The position numbers and the translations under genes were made by a program. The notes beneath the pieces are model-generated. The model saw nothing but the letters and a program-made list of their open reading frames with translations, ran no database searches and had not been told where the DNA came from. A DNA stretch of 64,000 nucleotides from LH-M37 sp965602855 (GTDB lineage: Bacteria > Pseudomonadota > Gammaproteobacteria > SZUA-229), in contig CBFCZV010000009.1 in NCBI GenBank assembly GCA_965602855.1, positions 1 through 64,000 on the forward strand. The letters run 5' to 3'. Positions 17,390 to 25,892 of this stretch are shown here, in pieces. Position 1 is the first letter of the stretch; every line of letters begins with the position of its first letter.

Positions 17390-19102
17390 TTAATCAGCAA
17401 AAAGATCGGTCAGATAGGTGCCAATATCAGCTACAGCCATGTCCTGACTATCTTCATCTGCACGACCTTTGTATTCAACTTTGCCATCCGCCAGGCCGCG
17501 ATCACCAATGACGACGCGATGTGGAATACCGATCAGATCAATATCAGCCAGCATGCCACCGAGGCGTGCTTTTTGATCGAACAATAAGACTTCCAGTCCA
17601 GCAGCGGTGAGTTCATCGTGAAGTTTGATTGCGGCTTCACGTACATCGTCCGATTTCTGGGAATTAATTGGCGCAATAGCAACATCAAAAGGTGCAATGC
17701 TTTGTGGCCAGATGATGCCATTATCATCGTGGTTCTGTTCGATGGCGGCGGCGACCACGCGGGTGACACCGATGCCGTAACAACCCATGGTCATGGTGAT
17801 GCTTTTGCCATTTTCGTTGAGCACTTTGGCGTCCATGGCTTCAGAATATTTTTCACCGAGCTGGAAGATGTGACCGACTTCGATACCACGAACAATATTT
17901 AAGCTGCCTTTACCATCGGGGCTGGCATCGCCTTCGACGACGTTGCGTAAGTCAGCAGCGCTTGCCAGAGGAAGATCACGTTCCCAGTTAACACCAGTCA
18001 GGTGCTTACCATTTTTGTTAGCGCCACAGACGAAGTCAGCGAGTTGTAGTGCGGCATGGTCAGCGATTATTGTTATCTTTAAGCCAACAGGACCAATGGA
18101 ACCCGGCTCACAGTTAGCCACGGCTTTAACCTGTTCTTCACTAGCGAAACATAAGGGTGATGCAATCGCATCCTGATGCTCGGCTTTAATTTCATTGAGT
18201 TCGTGGTCGCCGCGCAGCACTAATGCAACCACGCTATTTTCTTCGCTGCCTTCAACTAATAAGGTTTTCACACATTGTGAGGCGTCGATGTTCAGGAATT
18301 TTGAAACTTCTTCGATGCTGTGCTGATCGGGTGTGTCCACGCTTTGCATTTCCGCACTGGCAGCAGGGCGTGGTTCGGTGCTGGTAATGGTTTCAGCTTT
18401 TTCTACATTGGCAGCGTATTCGCTTTCATTTGAAACTGCGAGTGCATCTTCACCGGAGTCGGCCAGTACGTGGAATTCGTGTGAGCCAGTACCGCCGATA
18501 GAACCACTGTCTGCCATCACCGCACGGAATTTTAGATTCATGCGGTTGAAGATGTTGGTATAGGTCTGGTACATCACATCGTAGGTTTCCTGTAGTGATT
18601 CCTGATTGATGTGGAATGAGTAGGCGTCTTTCATCAAAAATTCACGCGAGCGCATAACGCCAAAACGGGGGCGTACTTCGTCACGGAACTTGGTTTGAAT
18701 CTGGTAATAATTGATCGGCAGTTGTTTGTAACTGCTGAGTTCACGTCGAGCCAGGTCGGTGATGATTTCTTCGTGCGTAGGGCCGTAGCAGAACTCACGG
18801 CCGTGACGGTCGTTGAAGCGCAGCAGTTCAGGGCCGTACTGTTCCCAGCGACCGGATTCCTGCCATAACTCGGCGGGTTGTACGGTGGGCATTAACACTT
18901 CGAGGCCGCCGCTTTTATTCATTTCCTCACGCACGATATTTTCTACCTTGCGGAGTACGCGTACACCCAGTGGTAGCCAGCTATATAAACCTGAAGCCAG
19001 ACGGCGAATCAGGCCAGCGCGTAGCATCAATTGATGGCTGCTGATCTCGGCGTCGGCAGGGGTCTCTTTAAGAGTGGTAATGCGAAATTTTGATAAGTAC
19101 AT
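17390..19102 (-). CDS. proS: Prolyl-tRNA synthetase (bacterial type, with editing domain)
   Basis: Charges tRNA-Pro. Class II motifs are visible: motif 2 TKFRDEVRPRFGVMRSREF and motif 3 GCYGIGVTRVVAA. A YbaK-like insertion domain that hydrolyses mischarged Ala-tRNA-Pro occupies roughly residues 240-390. The anticodon-binding domain follows at the C-terminus (APINSQKSDDVREAA onward). 570 residues matches the long bacterial form. It is divergent from the DUF4105 gene across 97 bp. Confidence 0.98.
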   Translation of the reverse strand: MYLSKFRITTLKETPADAEISSHQLMLRAGLIRRLASGLYSWLPLGVRVLRKVENIVREEMNKSGGLEVLMPTVQPAELWQESGRWEQYGPELLRFNDRHGREFCYGPTHEEIITDLARRELSSYKQLPINYYQIQTKFRDEVRPRFGVMRSREFLMKDAYSFHINQESLQETYDVMYQTYTNIFNRMNLKFRAVMADSGSIGGTGSHEFHVLADSGEDALAVSNESEYAANVEKAETITSTEPRPAASAEMQSVDTPDQHSIEEVSKFLNIDASQCVKTLLVEGSEENSVVALVLRGDHELNEIKAEHQDAIASPLCFASEEQVKAVANCEPGSIGPVGLKITIIADHAALQLADFVCGANKNGKHLTGVNWERDLPLASAADLRNVVEGDASPDGKGSLNIVRGIEVGHIFQLGEKYSEAMDAKVLNENGKSITMTMGCYGIGVTRVVAAAIEQNHDDNGIIWPQSIAPFDVAIAPINSQKSDDVREAAIKLHDELTAAGLEVLLFDQKARLGGMLADIDLIGIPHRVVIGDRGLADGKVEYKGRADEDSQDMAVADIGTYLTDLFAD

Positions 19103-19199
19103 GGAAATCGTCGGCCCAACTTGCTATCGTGAAGTCGCATTTTACGAGGGCAGCGGGTTTGAGTACAGTAAGTATTAAGGTTTTGTCGGTTTAAAAATA

Positions 19200-21065
19200 G
19201 TGACTATGCGTCTTTCTTTTTTCATTTTTTCATTGGTTTTGTGTTTGCCCGGCTGGGTCAGGGCAGAGTCAGGCGTTGTTGATGATGCTATCCAGCAGGT
19301 GCGTGCTGCTAATCTGTGGCAGCAGACTGGATGGCTGGCTTTGCTGCACTATAAGCCGGTGGGTATTTCGGGGCAGTTACGTAGTCAGGCTGATGATGTC
19401 GATTTCTTTTTGTCCGAGCAGGGTAAGATCCGGCCGCAGGTCGAGCTTGAAGCCAACGTCAGGGCGATGTTGCTGCCAGCAAAAGATAAGCATGCTCAAT
19501 GTTTGTTCCCTGCGCGTTGGTACTGGTTAAAGCAACAGCTGGATATTTCTTCTAGCTACGATGTTTCCTGTGCCAAACTGGAGGCATGGCTGAGCCGTGT
19601 CAGTGCAGATCGACTCAGCCTCATTTTTCCATCGATGTATCTGGGGAATCCCGGTTCCAGTTTCGGTCATACTTTTTTGCGTTTTGATAATGACGACTCG
19701 GTGATGCTGTCGCAGGCGTTGAATTACGCGGCGGATAACAATCCCGATGATGGCATGATCGCCTATGTCTACAATGGTGTTTTTGGTGGTTACACGGGTG
19801 TTTTTCGAATCCGTAATTATTTTGAAACTGTGCAGATTTATAGCGATATTGAGAACCGGGATATCTGGGAGTATCAACTGGATTATTCGCCGGAAGAAAT
19901 TCGTCAGCTGGCTCGACATGTCTGGGAAGTAACAGACATTGATTTTGATTATTTTTTCTTCGGTGAAAATTGCTCTTACCGCCTGTTATCTTTACTCGAT
20001 GTGGCAAAACCCGAAGGTGCTTTAACTTTTGATCATGCTTTTCCCATGTATGCGATTCCTGTTGATACTGTACGTGCCCTGGAAGAAAAAAATCTGATTC
20101 TAAAAAAACAATATCGCCCGTCACTGGCGAGTCAAATAAAAACAGGCTTGCGCCCGCTTGCAGATCAGGAACGTAAGTGGGCAATTCAATTGGCGGCGAG
20201 TGAGATCACGGCTGAACATGTTATGGCTCATACAATGAGTGCCGAGAAAAAAATTCTGCTGCTGGAACAGGCTTACACATTGCTGCAATTCAGGGGGCAG
20301 GAGAATAGTGAGCAAGCTGAGAATCTGCTTGCTACACGTAGTCGATTATCGTCTGGGCGTAAAGTGATTATTGATCGCCCCAAACCACCCGAATCAGGTC
20401 ATGCTTCGGCAAGGTTTGCTTATGGGGCAGGGCAACGCACCTACGGGCAGAATGATCGGTCATTTGTCGATTTAAAAATGCGTATGGCATTTCACGATCT
20501 GCTTGATTCGCCTCAAGGTTATACCTCAGGTTCAGCTATCAATGTTATGGATACACATCTTCGCTGGCTGCCCGACGAAGATGAAGTTCGACTTGAAAGC
20601 TTACGTTTCTTTAATGTTATTTCGTTAAATCCCATTGCCGACTGGTACGCACCTTTGTCGTGGCAGTTAGATGTTCGTTTGCAACGACAGCAATTAACGC
20701 CTGATAATTCTGATCTTGCTTTCATCGTTGAAGCCGGGGGTGGCTATAGCAAGCGTCTGGCTAATACCACGTTCTTTGCTATGGCGATGATTGAGACAGA
20801 TGTTACTGATGATTATGCAGAAGACTATAGCTTGCTGGCCGGTGCTCAGCTGGGTTTATCGGTATCGCTGGGCGCAGGGCAAATGTTATTGCAGGCAGAA
20901 AGTCTGAATGCAGCTTCAGGCTTTGATATGGATAAGCAGAGCGTTTCTGCAGAGATGCAATTTAATCTGGATAAAGATCTGGGTTTACGGCTGGGTTATC
21001 AAAGAAATCGATACGAAGCTTTTAATGATGAAGAATGGTTGGTGAATATCCAGCAGTACTTTTGA
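19200..21065 (+). CDS. DUF4105 (Lnb-N-like) protein with probable C-terminal beta-barrel
   Basis: Exported 621-residue protein. Signal peptide about 1-22 (ending WVRA-ES); a helical N-terminal part with Cys101 and Cys124; a DUF4105 core about 140-310 with LGNPGSSFGHTFLRF (His157) and FFFGENCSYRLLSLL (Cys258). From about residue 385 to the end there are alternating hydrophobic/polar strands with many aromatics, ending in Phe, as in outer-membrane barrels (inference). From memory, DUF4105 includes the Bacteroides lipoprotein N-acyltransferase Lnb, where a His/Cys pair is catalytic; whether this protein does that is unknown. GTG 19200 or ATG 19206 may be the start. No obvious operon partner. Confidence 0.82.
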   Translation: MTMRLSFFIFSLVLCLPGWVRAESGVVDDAIQQVRAANLWQQTGWLALLHYKPVGISGQLRSQADDVDFFLSEQGKIRPQVELEANVRAMLLPAKDKHAQCLFPARWYWLKQQLDISSSYDVSCAKLEAWLSRVSADRLSLIFPSMYLGNPGSSFGHTFLRFDNDDSVMLSQALNYAADNNPDDGMIAYVYNGVFGGYTGVFRIRNYFETVQIYSDIENRDIWEYQLDYSPEEIRQLARHVWEVTDIDFDYFFFGENCSYRLLSLLDVAKPEGALTFDHAFPMYAIPVDTVRALEEKNLILKKQYRPSLASQIKTGLRPLADQERKWAIQLAASEITAEHVMAHTMSAEKKILLLEQAYTLLQFRGQENSEQAENLLATRSRLSSGRKVIIDRPKPPESGHASARFAYGAGQRTYGQNDRSFVDLKMRMAFHDLLDSPQGYTSGSAINVMDTHLRWLPDEDEVRLESLRFFNVISLNPIADWYAPLSWQLDVRLQRQQLTPDNSDLAFIVEAGGGYSKRLANTTFFAMAMIETDVTDDYAEDYSLLAGAQLGLSVSLGAGQMLLQAESLNAASGFDMDKQSVSAEMQFNLDKDLGLRLGYQRNRYEAFNDEEWLVNIQQYF

Positions 21066-21078
21066 TCAGAAGCAGTGA

Positions 21079-21417
21079 TCAGAAAGTTTTGCTATCCCAG
21101 CCCCACATATGCCTTTCCGGGCTGCTGAATTCAATGTAAATACGTGATGGTGAAATCCCTAATACGTTCTGGATGAAACCGCACAGGTGGGTGGAATAAT
21201 CAGTGGTTCTGGATTCATCCAGTCCCAGACTTTTGAGTTTGAGGTGGGCGGCCTTCTCGTCGCTGCCACCGAATATCAGTGAAGCCTCTGCATTAACCAT
21301 TACCATGACGTAACTTTCAGGTTTACCGAGCATGCCTGCAACGATTCGTGAAGCGTCCTTGGCCAGTGTCGTGCTGTCTTTGACGCTGACGTTGGTGTTG
21401 ATTTGCAGCAATGGCAT
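21079..21417 (-). CDS. MIF-like tautomerase
   Basis: Macrophage migration inhibitory factor superfamily. Pro2, the catalytic base once Met1 is removed, starts MPLLQINTNV. Other family hallmarks are YVMVMVNAEASLIFGGS and SPSRIYIEFSS followed by HMWGWDSKTF near the end. 112 residues, close to eukaryotic and bacterial MIFs. The likely activity is phenylpyruvate/keto-enol tautomerisation; the physiological substrate in bacteria is not known. It lies 29 bp downstream of the DUF4124 gene on the same strand. Confidence 0.9.
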   Translation of the reverse strand: MPLLQINTNVSVKDSTTLAKDASRIVAGMLGKPESYVMVMVNAEASLIFGGSDEKAAHLKLKSLGLDESRTTDYSTHLCGFIQNVLGISPSRIYIEFSSPERHMWGWDSKTF

Positions 21418-21446
21418 TTTGTTGTTCTCGCTTGAGTATTCGGTCG

Positions 21447-21899
21447 TTATTTACAGTATTTGCTGATATTGGCTTTGATTTTGGCTAGTCGCTTGTTGCG
21501 GGCTTCTGTGCTTATTTTGTTTACTTTTCCACTGCCATCTTTTTCGTGGATTTCCTCATTGCTTTCAACAGTTTGCAGACGTTTACGCTCATTATCGCAA
21601 TAAACAGTGCGTTCCTTGTTGGCTTTGTCAGGTGTGTTATGGTCTTTTAGTTTTGCGTCCTGTTTCTGTTCGATAGTTTCTTCTTCTGGCGCTGCTTGTG
21701 TTGCAGGCTGAGGCACGTGAAGTTTCATCTTTTCAACCTGGGCATTCTCAGGGCGCTGGCTGCCATAGTGTGTTTTTCCATTTTCATCAACCCATTTATA
21801 GATGCCTGAACTTAGAGCTGGGCTGCTAATGATGAGTGTAAGAACCAAGGTTCCGAGTAGCTGTTTAATGAGTAGCGTGGCTTGAATTAATTTTTTCAT
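21447..21899 (-). CDS. DUF4124 exported protein
   Basis: 150-residue protein of unknown function. The start is taken at the ATG at 21899 because AAAGGAG lies 9 bp upstream; a longer frame to 21953 lacks this. A signal peptide with a hydrophobic stretch (LLGTLVLTLIISSPALS) is followed by the DUF4124 core (GIYKWVDENGKTHYG) and then a charged, probably helical tail with two cysteines and a Lys-rich end. Divergent from the LysR gene across 77 bp. Confidence 0.82.
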   Translation of the reverse strand: MKKLIQATLLIKQLLGTLVLTLIISSPALSSGIYKWVDENGKTHYGSQRPENAQVEKMKLHVPQPATQAAPEEETIEQKQDAKLKDHNTPDKANKERTVYCDNERKRLQTVESNEEIHEKDGSGKVNKISTEARNKRLAKIKANISKYCK

Positions 21900-21976
21900 G
21901 GTTTTCCGCTCCTTTTGGGTGTTATTATTACAGCTATAAGTAAAACTTATCAAGCCAATAGGCTCTTTATATAGAA

Positions 21977-22870
21977 ATGGCAGATCGCAGATTAAAAATA
22001 TTTCATACGGTTGCCCGGTTGCTTAACTTTACCAAAGCTGCCGAGGAGTTGCACATGACGCAACCTGCTGTCACTTTTCAGATTCGTCAGCTCGAGGAGC
22101 AGTTTAACACTCGTTTGTTCGATCGTACCCATAATAAAGTCTCGTTGACCGAGGTTGGGCATCAGGTATTTGAATACGCTGAGCGGATTCTTAAGCTATA
22201 CGAGGATATGACGCGCAGCATTACTGATATGACGGGCGATGTTAGTGGTGGCGTGGTGCTGGGTGCGAGTACCACCATTGCTGAATATATGCTGCCGCGG
22301 ATGATTGGTGAGTTCAAGGTGAAATATCCAGATGTGATGATCAGCCTGAAAGAGTCGAATACCGAGGATATTGTCTCCATGGTGGAGAACAATGTGATCG
22401 ATCTTGGCATTGTTGAAGGTTATGTGAATAACAAAAACCTGGTGGTTGAGGAATGTCGCATGGATCAACTGGTGGTGATTATGCCGAATAATCACCCACT
22501 GGCAGACAAGGATGAATTGCATGTGAAGGAGATTGTGGCGCACCCGTTTATTGGTCGTGAGCACGGTTCGGGTACACAGGAAGTGATTACAAAATACATT
22601 GAGCTAAATGGTGATCACGATTTGCTGGATGTCTGCTTTGAGTTGAGTAGTCCTGAAGCGATTAAAGGTGCGGTTGAAGCGGGCATGGGTATTTCTATTG
22701 TCTCAAAAGCGACCATTCTGAAGGAGCTACGTTTGAAATCGCTGACGGCGGTGAACTTGTCGCCTAAATTAGAGCGGCCTTTTTCCTTTGTGCGCCAGCG
22801 TTATAAATTCAAATCCCGTGCCGCTGATGAGTTGTTGAGCTTCGCTCAGAAATTTTGTAAAAAGGTTTAA
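21977..22870 (+). CDS. LysR-type transcriptional regulator
   Basis: 297-residue LTTR. The winged helix-turn-helix at residues 1-60 (FTKAAEELHMTQPAVTFQ) is followed by a linker helix and a periplasmic-binding-like effector domain (GASTTIAEYMLP; IDLGIVEGYV; AGMGISIVSKATI). It resembles the CysB/CbbR/CysL-type branch by eye, but the effector is not identifiable. It faces DUF4124 across a short divergent region that probably holds its own operator. The small gene at 22899 follows 28 bp later and may be co-transcribed. Confidence 0.92.
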   Translation: MADRRLKIFHTVARLLNFTKAAEELHMTQPAVTFQIRQLEEQFNTRLFDRTHNKVSLTEVGHQVFEYAERILKLYEDMTRSITDMTGDVSGGVVLGASTTIAEYMLPRMIGEFKVKYPDVMISLKESNTEDIVSMVENNVIDLGIVEGYVNNKNLVVEECRMDQLVVIMPNNHPLADKDELHVKEIVAHPFIGREHGSGTQEVITKYIELNGDHDLLDVCFELSSPEAIKGAVEAGMGISIVSKATILKELRLKSLTAVNLSPKLERPFSFVRQRYKFKSRAADELLSFAQKFCKKV

Positions 22871-22898
22871 GCCCGTATAGTTTTGTGTAGATAGTCTT

Positions 22899-23249
22899 AT
22901 GAGTCGTCATACTAAATCCCTGATTGAAATTTTTGAAACGCTGGATGCTGAGCGTCAGGCCAGCCTGTTTGATTTTGCCGAGTTTTTGCAATCTAAAGGT
23001 GGTCTGGTGGTTCAGGAAGTGGCTGATCTGGTTGATATCCCAAGGCCGGATGCTGAGACTGTGGTGGGTGCTATCAAACGATTGAAACAAACTTATCCAA
23101 TGATCGACAGCATGAAAGTTTTTTCATCTGCCTCTGAACTGATGACAGATCACATGGTGAAGGGTAGAGATGCGATTGAAGTGATCGATGAGATGGAGCG
23201 AATTTTTGAGGACTTCTACTCAAAAATGCTCAAGGAAATGAAATTATAA
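22899..23249 (+). CDS. Conserved-looking hypothetical protein downstream of LysR
   Basis: Not recognised. 116 residues, predominantly helical, no signal peptide or membrane segment. The N-terminal stretch ETLDAERQASLFDFAEFLQ resembles the helix seen in small antitoxin-like or DUF2281-type proteins, but no toxin partner is adjacent. The C-terminal half is rich in Met/Glu (VIDEMERIFEDFYSKMLKEM). It starts 28 bp after the LysR stop, so a shared transcript is likely. Convergent with the GGDEF gene. Confidence 0.72.
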   Translation: MSRHTKSLIEIFETLDAERQASLFDFAEFLQSKGGLVVQEVADLVDIPRPDAETVVGAIKRLKQTYPMIDSMKVFSSASELMTDHMVKGRDAIEVIDEMERIFEDFYSKMLKEMKL

Positions 23250-23271
23250 ATCTTCTTAATTTATTCGTAAG

Positions 23272-24102
23272 TTAATTAGCCAGTAGTTTTTTATTTTGTG
23301 CTTCAATATATTCGACTCTGTTTCGCCCGTTGTTTTTAGCTTTGTACATTACTTCATCCACGCGCTTAATAAATGAGTCTGGAGTGTCTTCTTGATTTAA
23401 ATTAGTAACACCAAAGCTGGCGGTAAATGTATCTACTTCTTTAATGTCAGTTTTTTCAATAATACTTCTGAGTTTTTCTGCGACAGAGCGAGCGCTATTA
23501 ATGTCGATATTGGGCATTAGAATCATGAATTCCTCACCGCCCCAGCGTGCAAATATGTCAGTCTCACGGATGCTTTGAGTTATCTTTTCTGAGAAAGCTA
23601 TTAATGCAGTATCACCAACATTGTGACCGTATGTGTCATTGATGTTTTTGAAATGATCAATGTCACACATGATAATTGATAAGTCTGTACGGTAGCGTTT
23701 ACTTCGATCAATTTCAGATATCAATAGCTCATTAAATTTTCGACGGTTGTATATAGATGTTAATGGGTCAATTACAGATAATCTTTCAAGTTCTTTTGAT
23801 GTGCGTTGATGCTTGGTAACTTCTATTTTTAAGTCATCAATGGTTCTTTCAAGACGGTTATGATAAATTCTTAGCTCCATGGTTATGTTATTGATAATAG
23901 AGAGAAGACGCTGAGTGTAAGCAGAAAAAATCAGAAATAGCAGCACAACAAAACTACGCATCCAGATTTTTTCACCATCAGGATTAAAGCAGCTTTTAAA
24001 AAATGTTATGCCGCTTTCTGAAACTAATGAATCAATAAAAGCATCAACGACCCAGAAAATGATCGCAAGTATAATGCTGAGCAGGGTTATTCTGTTCTTC
24101 AT
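23272..24102 (-). CDS. Membrane-anchored diguanylate cyclase (GGDEF)
   Basis: Predicted to make cyclic di-GMP from two GTP. Two N-terminal transmembrane helices (about 5-25 and 49-68) enclose only about 25 periplasmic residues, too few for a classic sensor domain. A short coiled coil near 70-108 leads to the GGDEF domain. The active site GGEEF is at 188-192, and the inhibitory I-site RETD lies at 179-182, exactly five residues before it, so product feedback is likely. A PilZ gene lies 1.3 kb away. 276 residues. Confidence 0.94.
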   Translation of the reverse strand: MKNRITLLSIILAIIFWVVDAFIDSLVSESGITFFKSCFNPDGEKIWMRSFVVLLFLIFSAYTQRLLSIINNITMELRIYHNRLERTIDDLKIEVTKHQRTSKELERLSVIDPLTSIYNRRKFNELLISEIDRSKRYRTDLSIIMCDIDHFKNINDTYGHNVGDTALIAFSEKITQSIRETDIFARWGGEEFMILMPNIDINSARSVAEKLRSIIEKTDIKEVDTFTASFGVTNLNQEDTPDSFIKRVDEVMYKAKNNGRNRVEYIEAQNKKLLAN

Positions 24103-24252
24103 GATGGCGGAGGCTTAATGCCTGTACTGCAATGTAATAAAAGTTTAGTCAATTCAAGCTCTTCCTTATGCTGTGCAGATGTTATCTGTTGTTAAATGAT
24201 TATAGTAAAAAATGCGTATAAGTGTTTGACTGATTCTAATAACCATTCATTA

Positions 24253-24720
24253 TTAAAGAGCTTTGGCAGCAGCTAGTACTTCTTCGACGTGCTCTTTTAC
24301 TTTGAGCTTTCGCCATTCCTGTCTAAGCACGCCTTTCTCATCGATAAGAAATGTGCTTCGTTCAATGCCTCGAACTTGTTTGCCGTACATGTTTTTCATT
24401 TTGATGACATCAAACTGGGTGCAGAGCGTCTCATCTGCATCGGATAATAAATCAAAATTAAATTTTTGTTTTGTACTGAAGTTTTCGTGTGATTTTGTAC
24501 TGTCTCGTGAAACCCCAAGAATGACGGTGTTTTGCCGAGTGAACCGACCTTTGGCATCACGAAAATCCTGGCCTTCTGTGGTGCAGCCCGGGGTGCTGTC
24601 TTTGGGGTAAAAATACAGCACGACTTTTTTGCCTTTATAGTCATTCAGGCTAACGGTTTTGTCGCCTGTTGCAGCAAGGCTAAAATTTTTAACTTTCTTT
24701 CCAATAATGATCATTTTCAT
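24253..24720 (-). CDS. bcp: Thioredoxin-dependent peroxiredoxin, BCP type
   Basis: Reduces H2O2 and organic peroxides. Peroxidatic Cys46 lies in YPKDSTPGCTTEGQDFRD; Arg in the FLID/IERSTF region completes the usual site. E. coli Bcp has a resolving cysteine five residues on, but here that position is not Cys; only Cys99 (DETLCTQFD) remains, so it may work as a 1-Cys or atypical enzyme. 155 residues. It is downstream of gcvR by 14 bp, the same pairing as E. coli gcvR-bcp beside dapA. Confidence 0.95.
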   Translation of the reverse strand: MKMIIIGKKVKNFSLAATGDKTVSLNDYKGKKVVLYFYPKDSTPGCTTEGQDFRDAKGRFTRQNTVILGVSRDSTKSHENFSTKQKFNFDLLSDADETLCTQFDVIKMKNMYGKQVRGIERSTFLIDEKGVLRQEWRKLKVKEHVEEVLAAAKAL

Positions 24721-24734
24721 TGCCTTATTTTTTA

Positions 24735-25262
24735 TTAGCCAGTGGCTGATATTTTTGCATCCAGATTTAATTCATCACACATGTTTAAAAAGTCATCGCG
24801 TAAATTGGCGATGCTAGTTTCGGTGGGAATGCCGATAGTCATGTGTAAGGAAAACATGGGTGTTCCAGTATGAGGCGCTGCATAGCGGCCGGTTTCAAGG
24901 TCGACAATATTGATCTGCCTGCCTGAGAAAAAACTGGCCAGCTTGTGTACGATGCCGGGGTGATCAATGGCGATGACTTCTACATCGTAAGGGATGATAG
25001 TTTGTGATGGTGTGGCTGTTTTGGTAGTTTTTACCGTCAGCGTCATATTCAGTGCTGATTCAGCTTCTTGTTTCCTGTCGATAAAATTATTAATTGCCTG
25101 TTCACTGCCAGTCACTAAAAGCAGGATAGCAAATTCACCACCGAGGATGCTCATGCGACTATCTTCAATATTCAGCTTGTGAGTGAATAGTGTGCTGCTC
25201 AGCTCATCGACAATTCCGGGACGATCTTCACCGAGTGCAGTGATAACAAGTTTCTGGTTCAT
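24735..25262 (-). CDS. gcvR: Glycine cleavage system regulator-like ACT protein
   Basis: Two tandem ACT domains: residues 1-85 (LVITALGEDRPGIVDELS) and 95-175 (EVIAIDHPGIVHKLASFF). E. coli GcvR binds GcvA to repress the gcv operon when glycine is low; a GcvA partner is not in this window, so the regulatory target is inferred from family only. It occupies the conserved place between dapA (divergent side) and bcp. 175 residues. Confidence 0.88.
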   Translation of the reverse strand: MNQKLVITALGEDRPGIVDELSSTLFTHKLNIEDSRMSILGGEFAILLLVTGSEQAINNFIDRKQEAESALNMTLTVKTTKTATPSQTIIPYDVEVIAIDHPGIVHKLASFFSGRQINIVDLETGRYAAPHTGTPMFSLHMTIGIPTETSIANLRDDFLNMCDELNLDAKISATG

Positions 25263-25358
25263 GATTCAATAATAAAGTGGTCAGAATAAGTTGAAGTCTA
25301 AACAAAGTCTGGCAGGAAAAACAGATATGAAAGGCAGGGCTGTTGTATTTATGCAGAT

Positions 25359-25754
25359 CTAGCCAAGTTGAGCGAATTCGCGATCAATTAAGTCAGTATC
25401 ATTTAGATTTTGTTCTAACAGGTGACGTAGGTGCTGAAGGCTATCAACATCAATCTTTATAAATTGCAGGCCCCAACGGTCATCGCTAGTGTGTTTGATT
25501 CTGGCGCGTGCATTGATTATTACATCATCACTCAGAAAAAGAGCCACGGCGCAGGGATTATCGGGGTTAATCTGAATGTTTCTAGGTGGCTCGACCAGCA
25601 TTCCATTGAGAGAAATATCCAGCAAATTGCAGGTCCATTCTTCATTGCCACTTTGCATTAAAATTTCAGCATGAAAGGGGACGCGCTGGAATTTACGTCG
25701 CTCTATGCCACCATTTTTGGTCTTTCCGGTATTCATGCCCATGAGTATAGGCAT
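25359..25754 (-). CDS. PilZ domain protein
   Basis: Single-domain c-di-GMP receptor candidate of 131 residues. Both binding motifs are intact: RxxxR (RKFQR, 20-24) and DxSxxG (DISLNG, 46-51). The start at 25754 is supported by GAGG 4-5 bp upstream. It lies between gcvR and dapA, where E. coli has nothing, 1.3 kb from the diguanylate cyclase. The output partner is unknown; FimV and the GspE/PilB-type ATPase in this window are possible links, but this is speculation. Confidence 0.9.
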   Translation of the reverse strand: MPILMGMNTGKTKNGGIERRKFQRVPFHAEILMQSGNEEWTCNLLDISLNGMLVEPPRNIQINPDNPCAVALFLSDDVIINARARIKHTSDDRWGLQFIKIDVDSLQHLRHLLEQNLNDTDLIDREFAQLG

Positions 25755-25892
25755 TAAACCTCGTTGTTCTACGAATATAGCTCGTTATTTATTGAAATTA
25801 GCGGTAAAAGTTGATTAACTGTGCGCCCCGTTTCTGGCTTATGTAAGATGCTGGAAATATTCAAGAATTCAAACCTTATCGTCGAGAAAATT

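Noticed and set aside
19527..20184. Two overlapping antisense ORFs within the DUF4105 gene
   Set aside because: No start signals or recognisable domains; both lie wholly inside a gene with clear motifs.
22899..23249. A toxin-antitoxin pair
   Set aside because: The N-terminus looks antitoxin-like but there is no toxin-sized neighbour in an operon with it.
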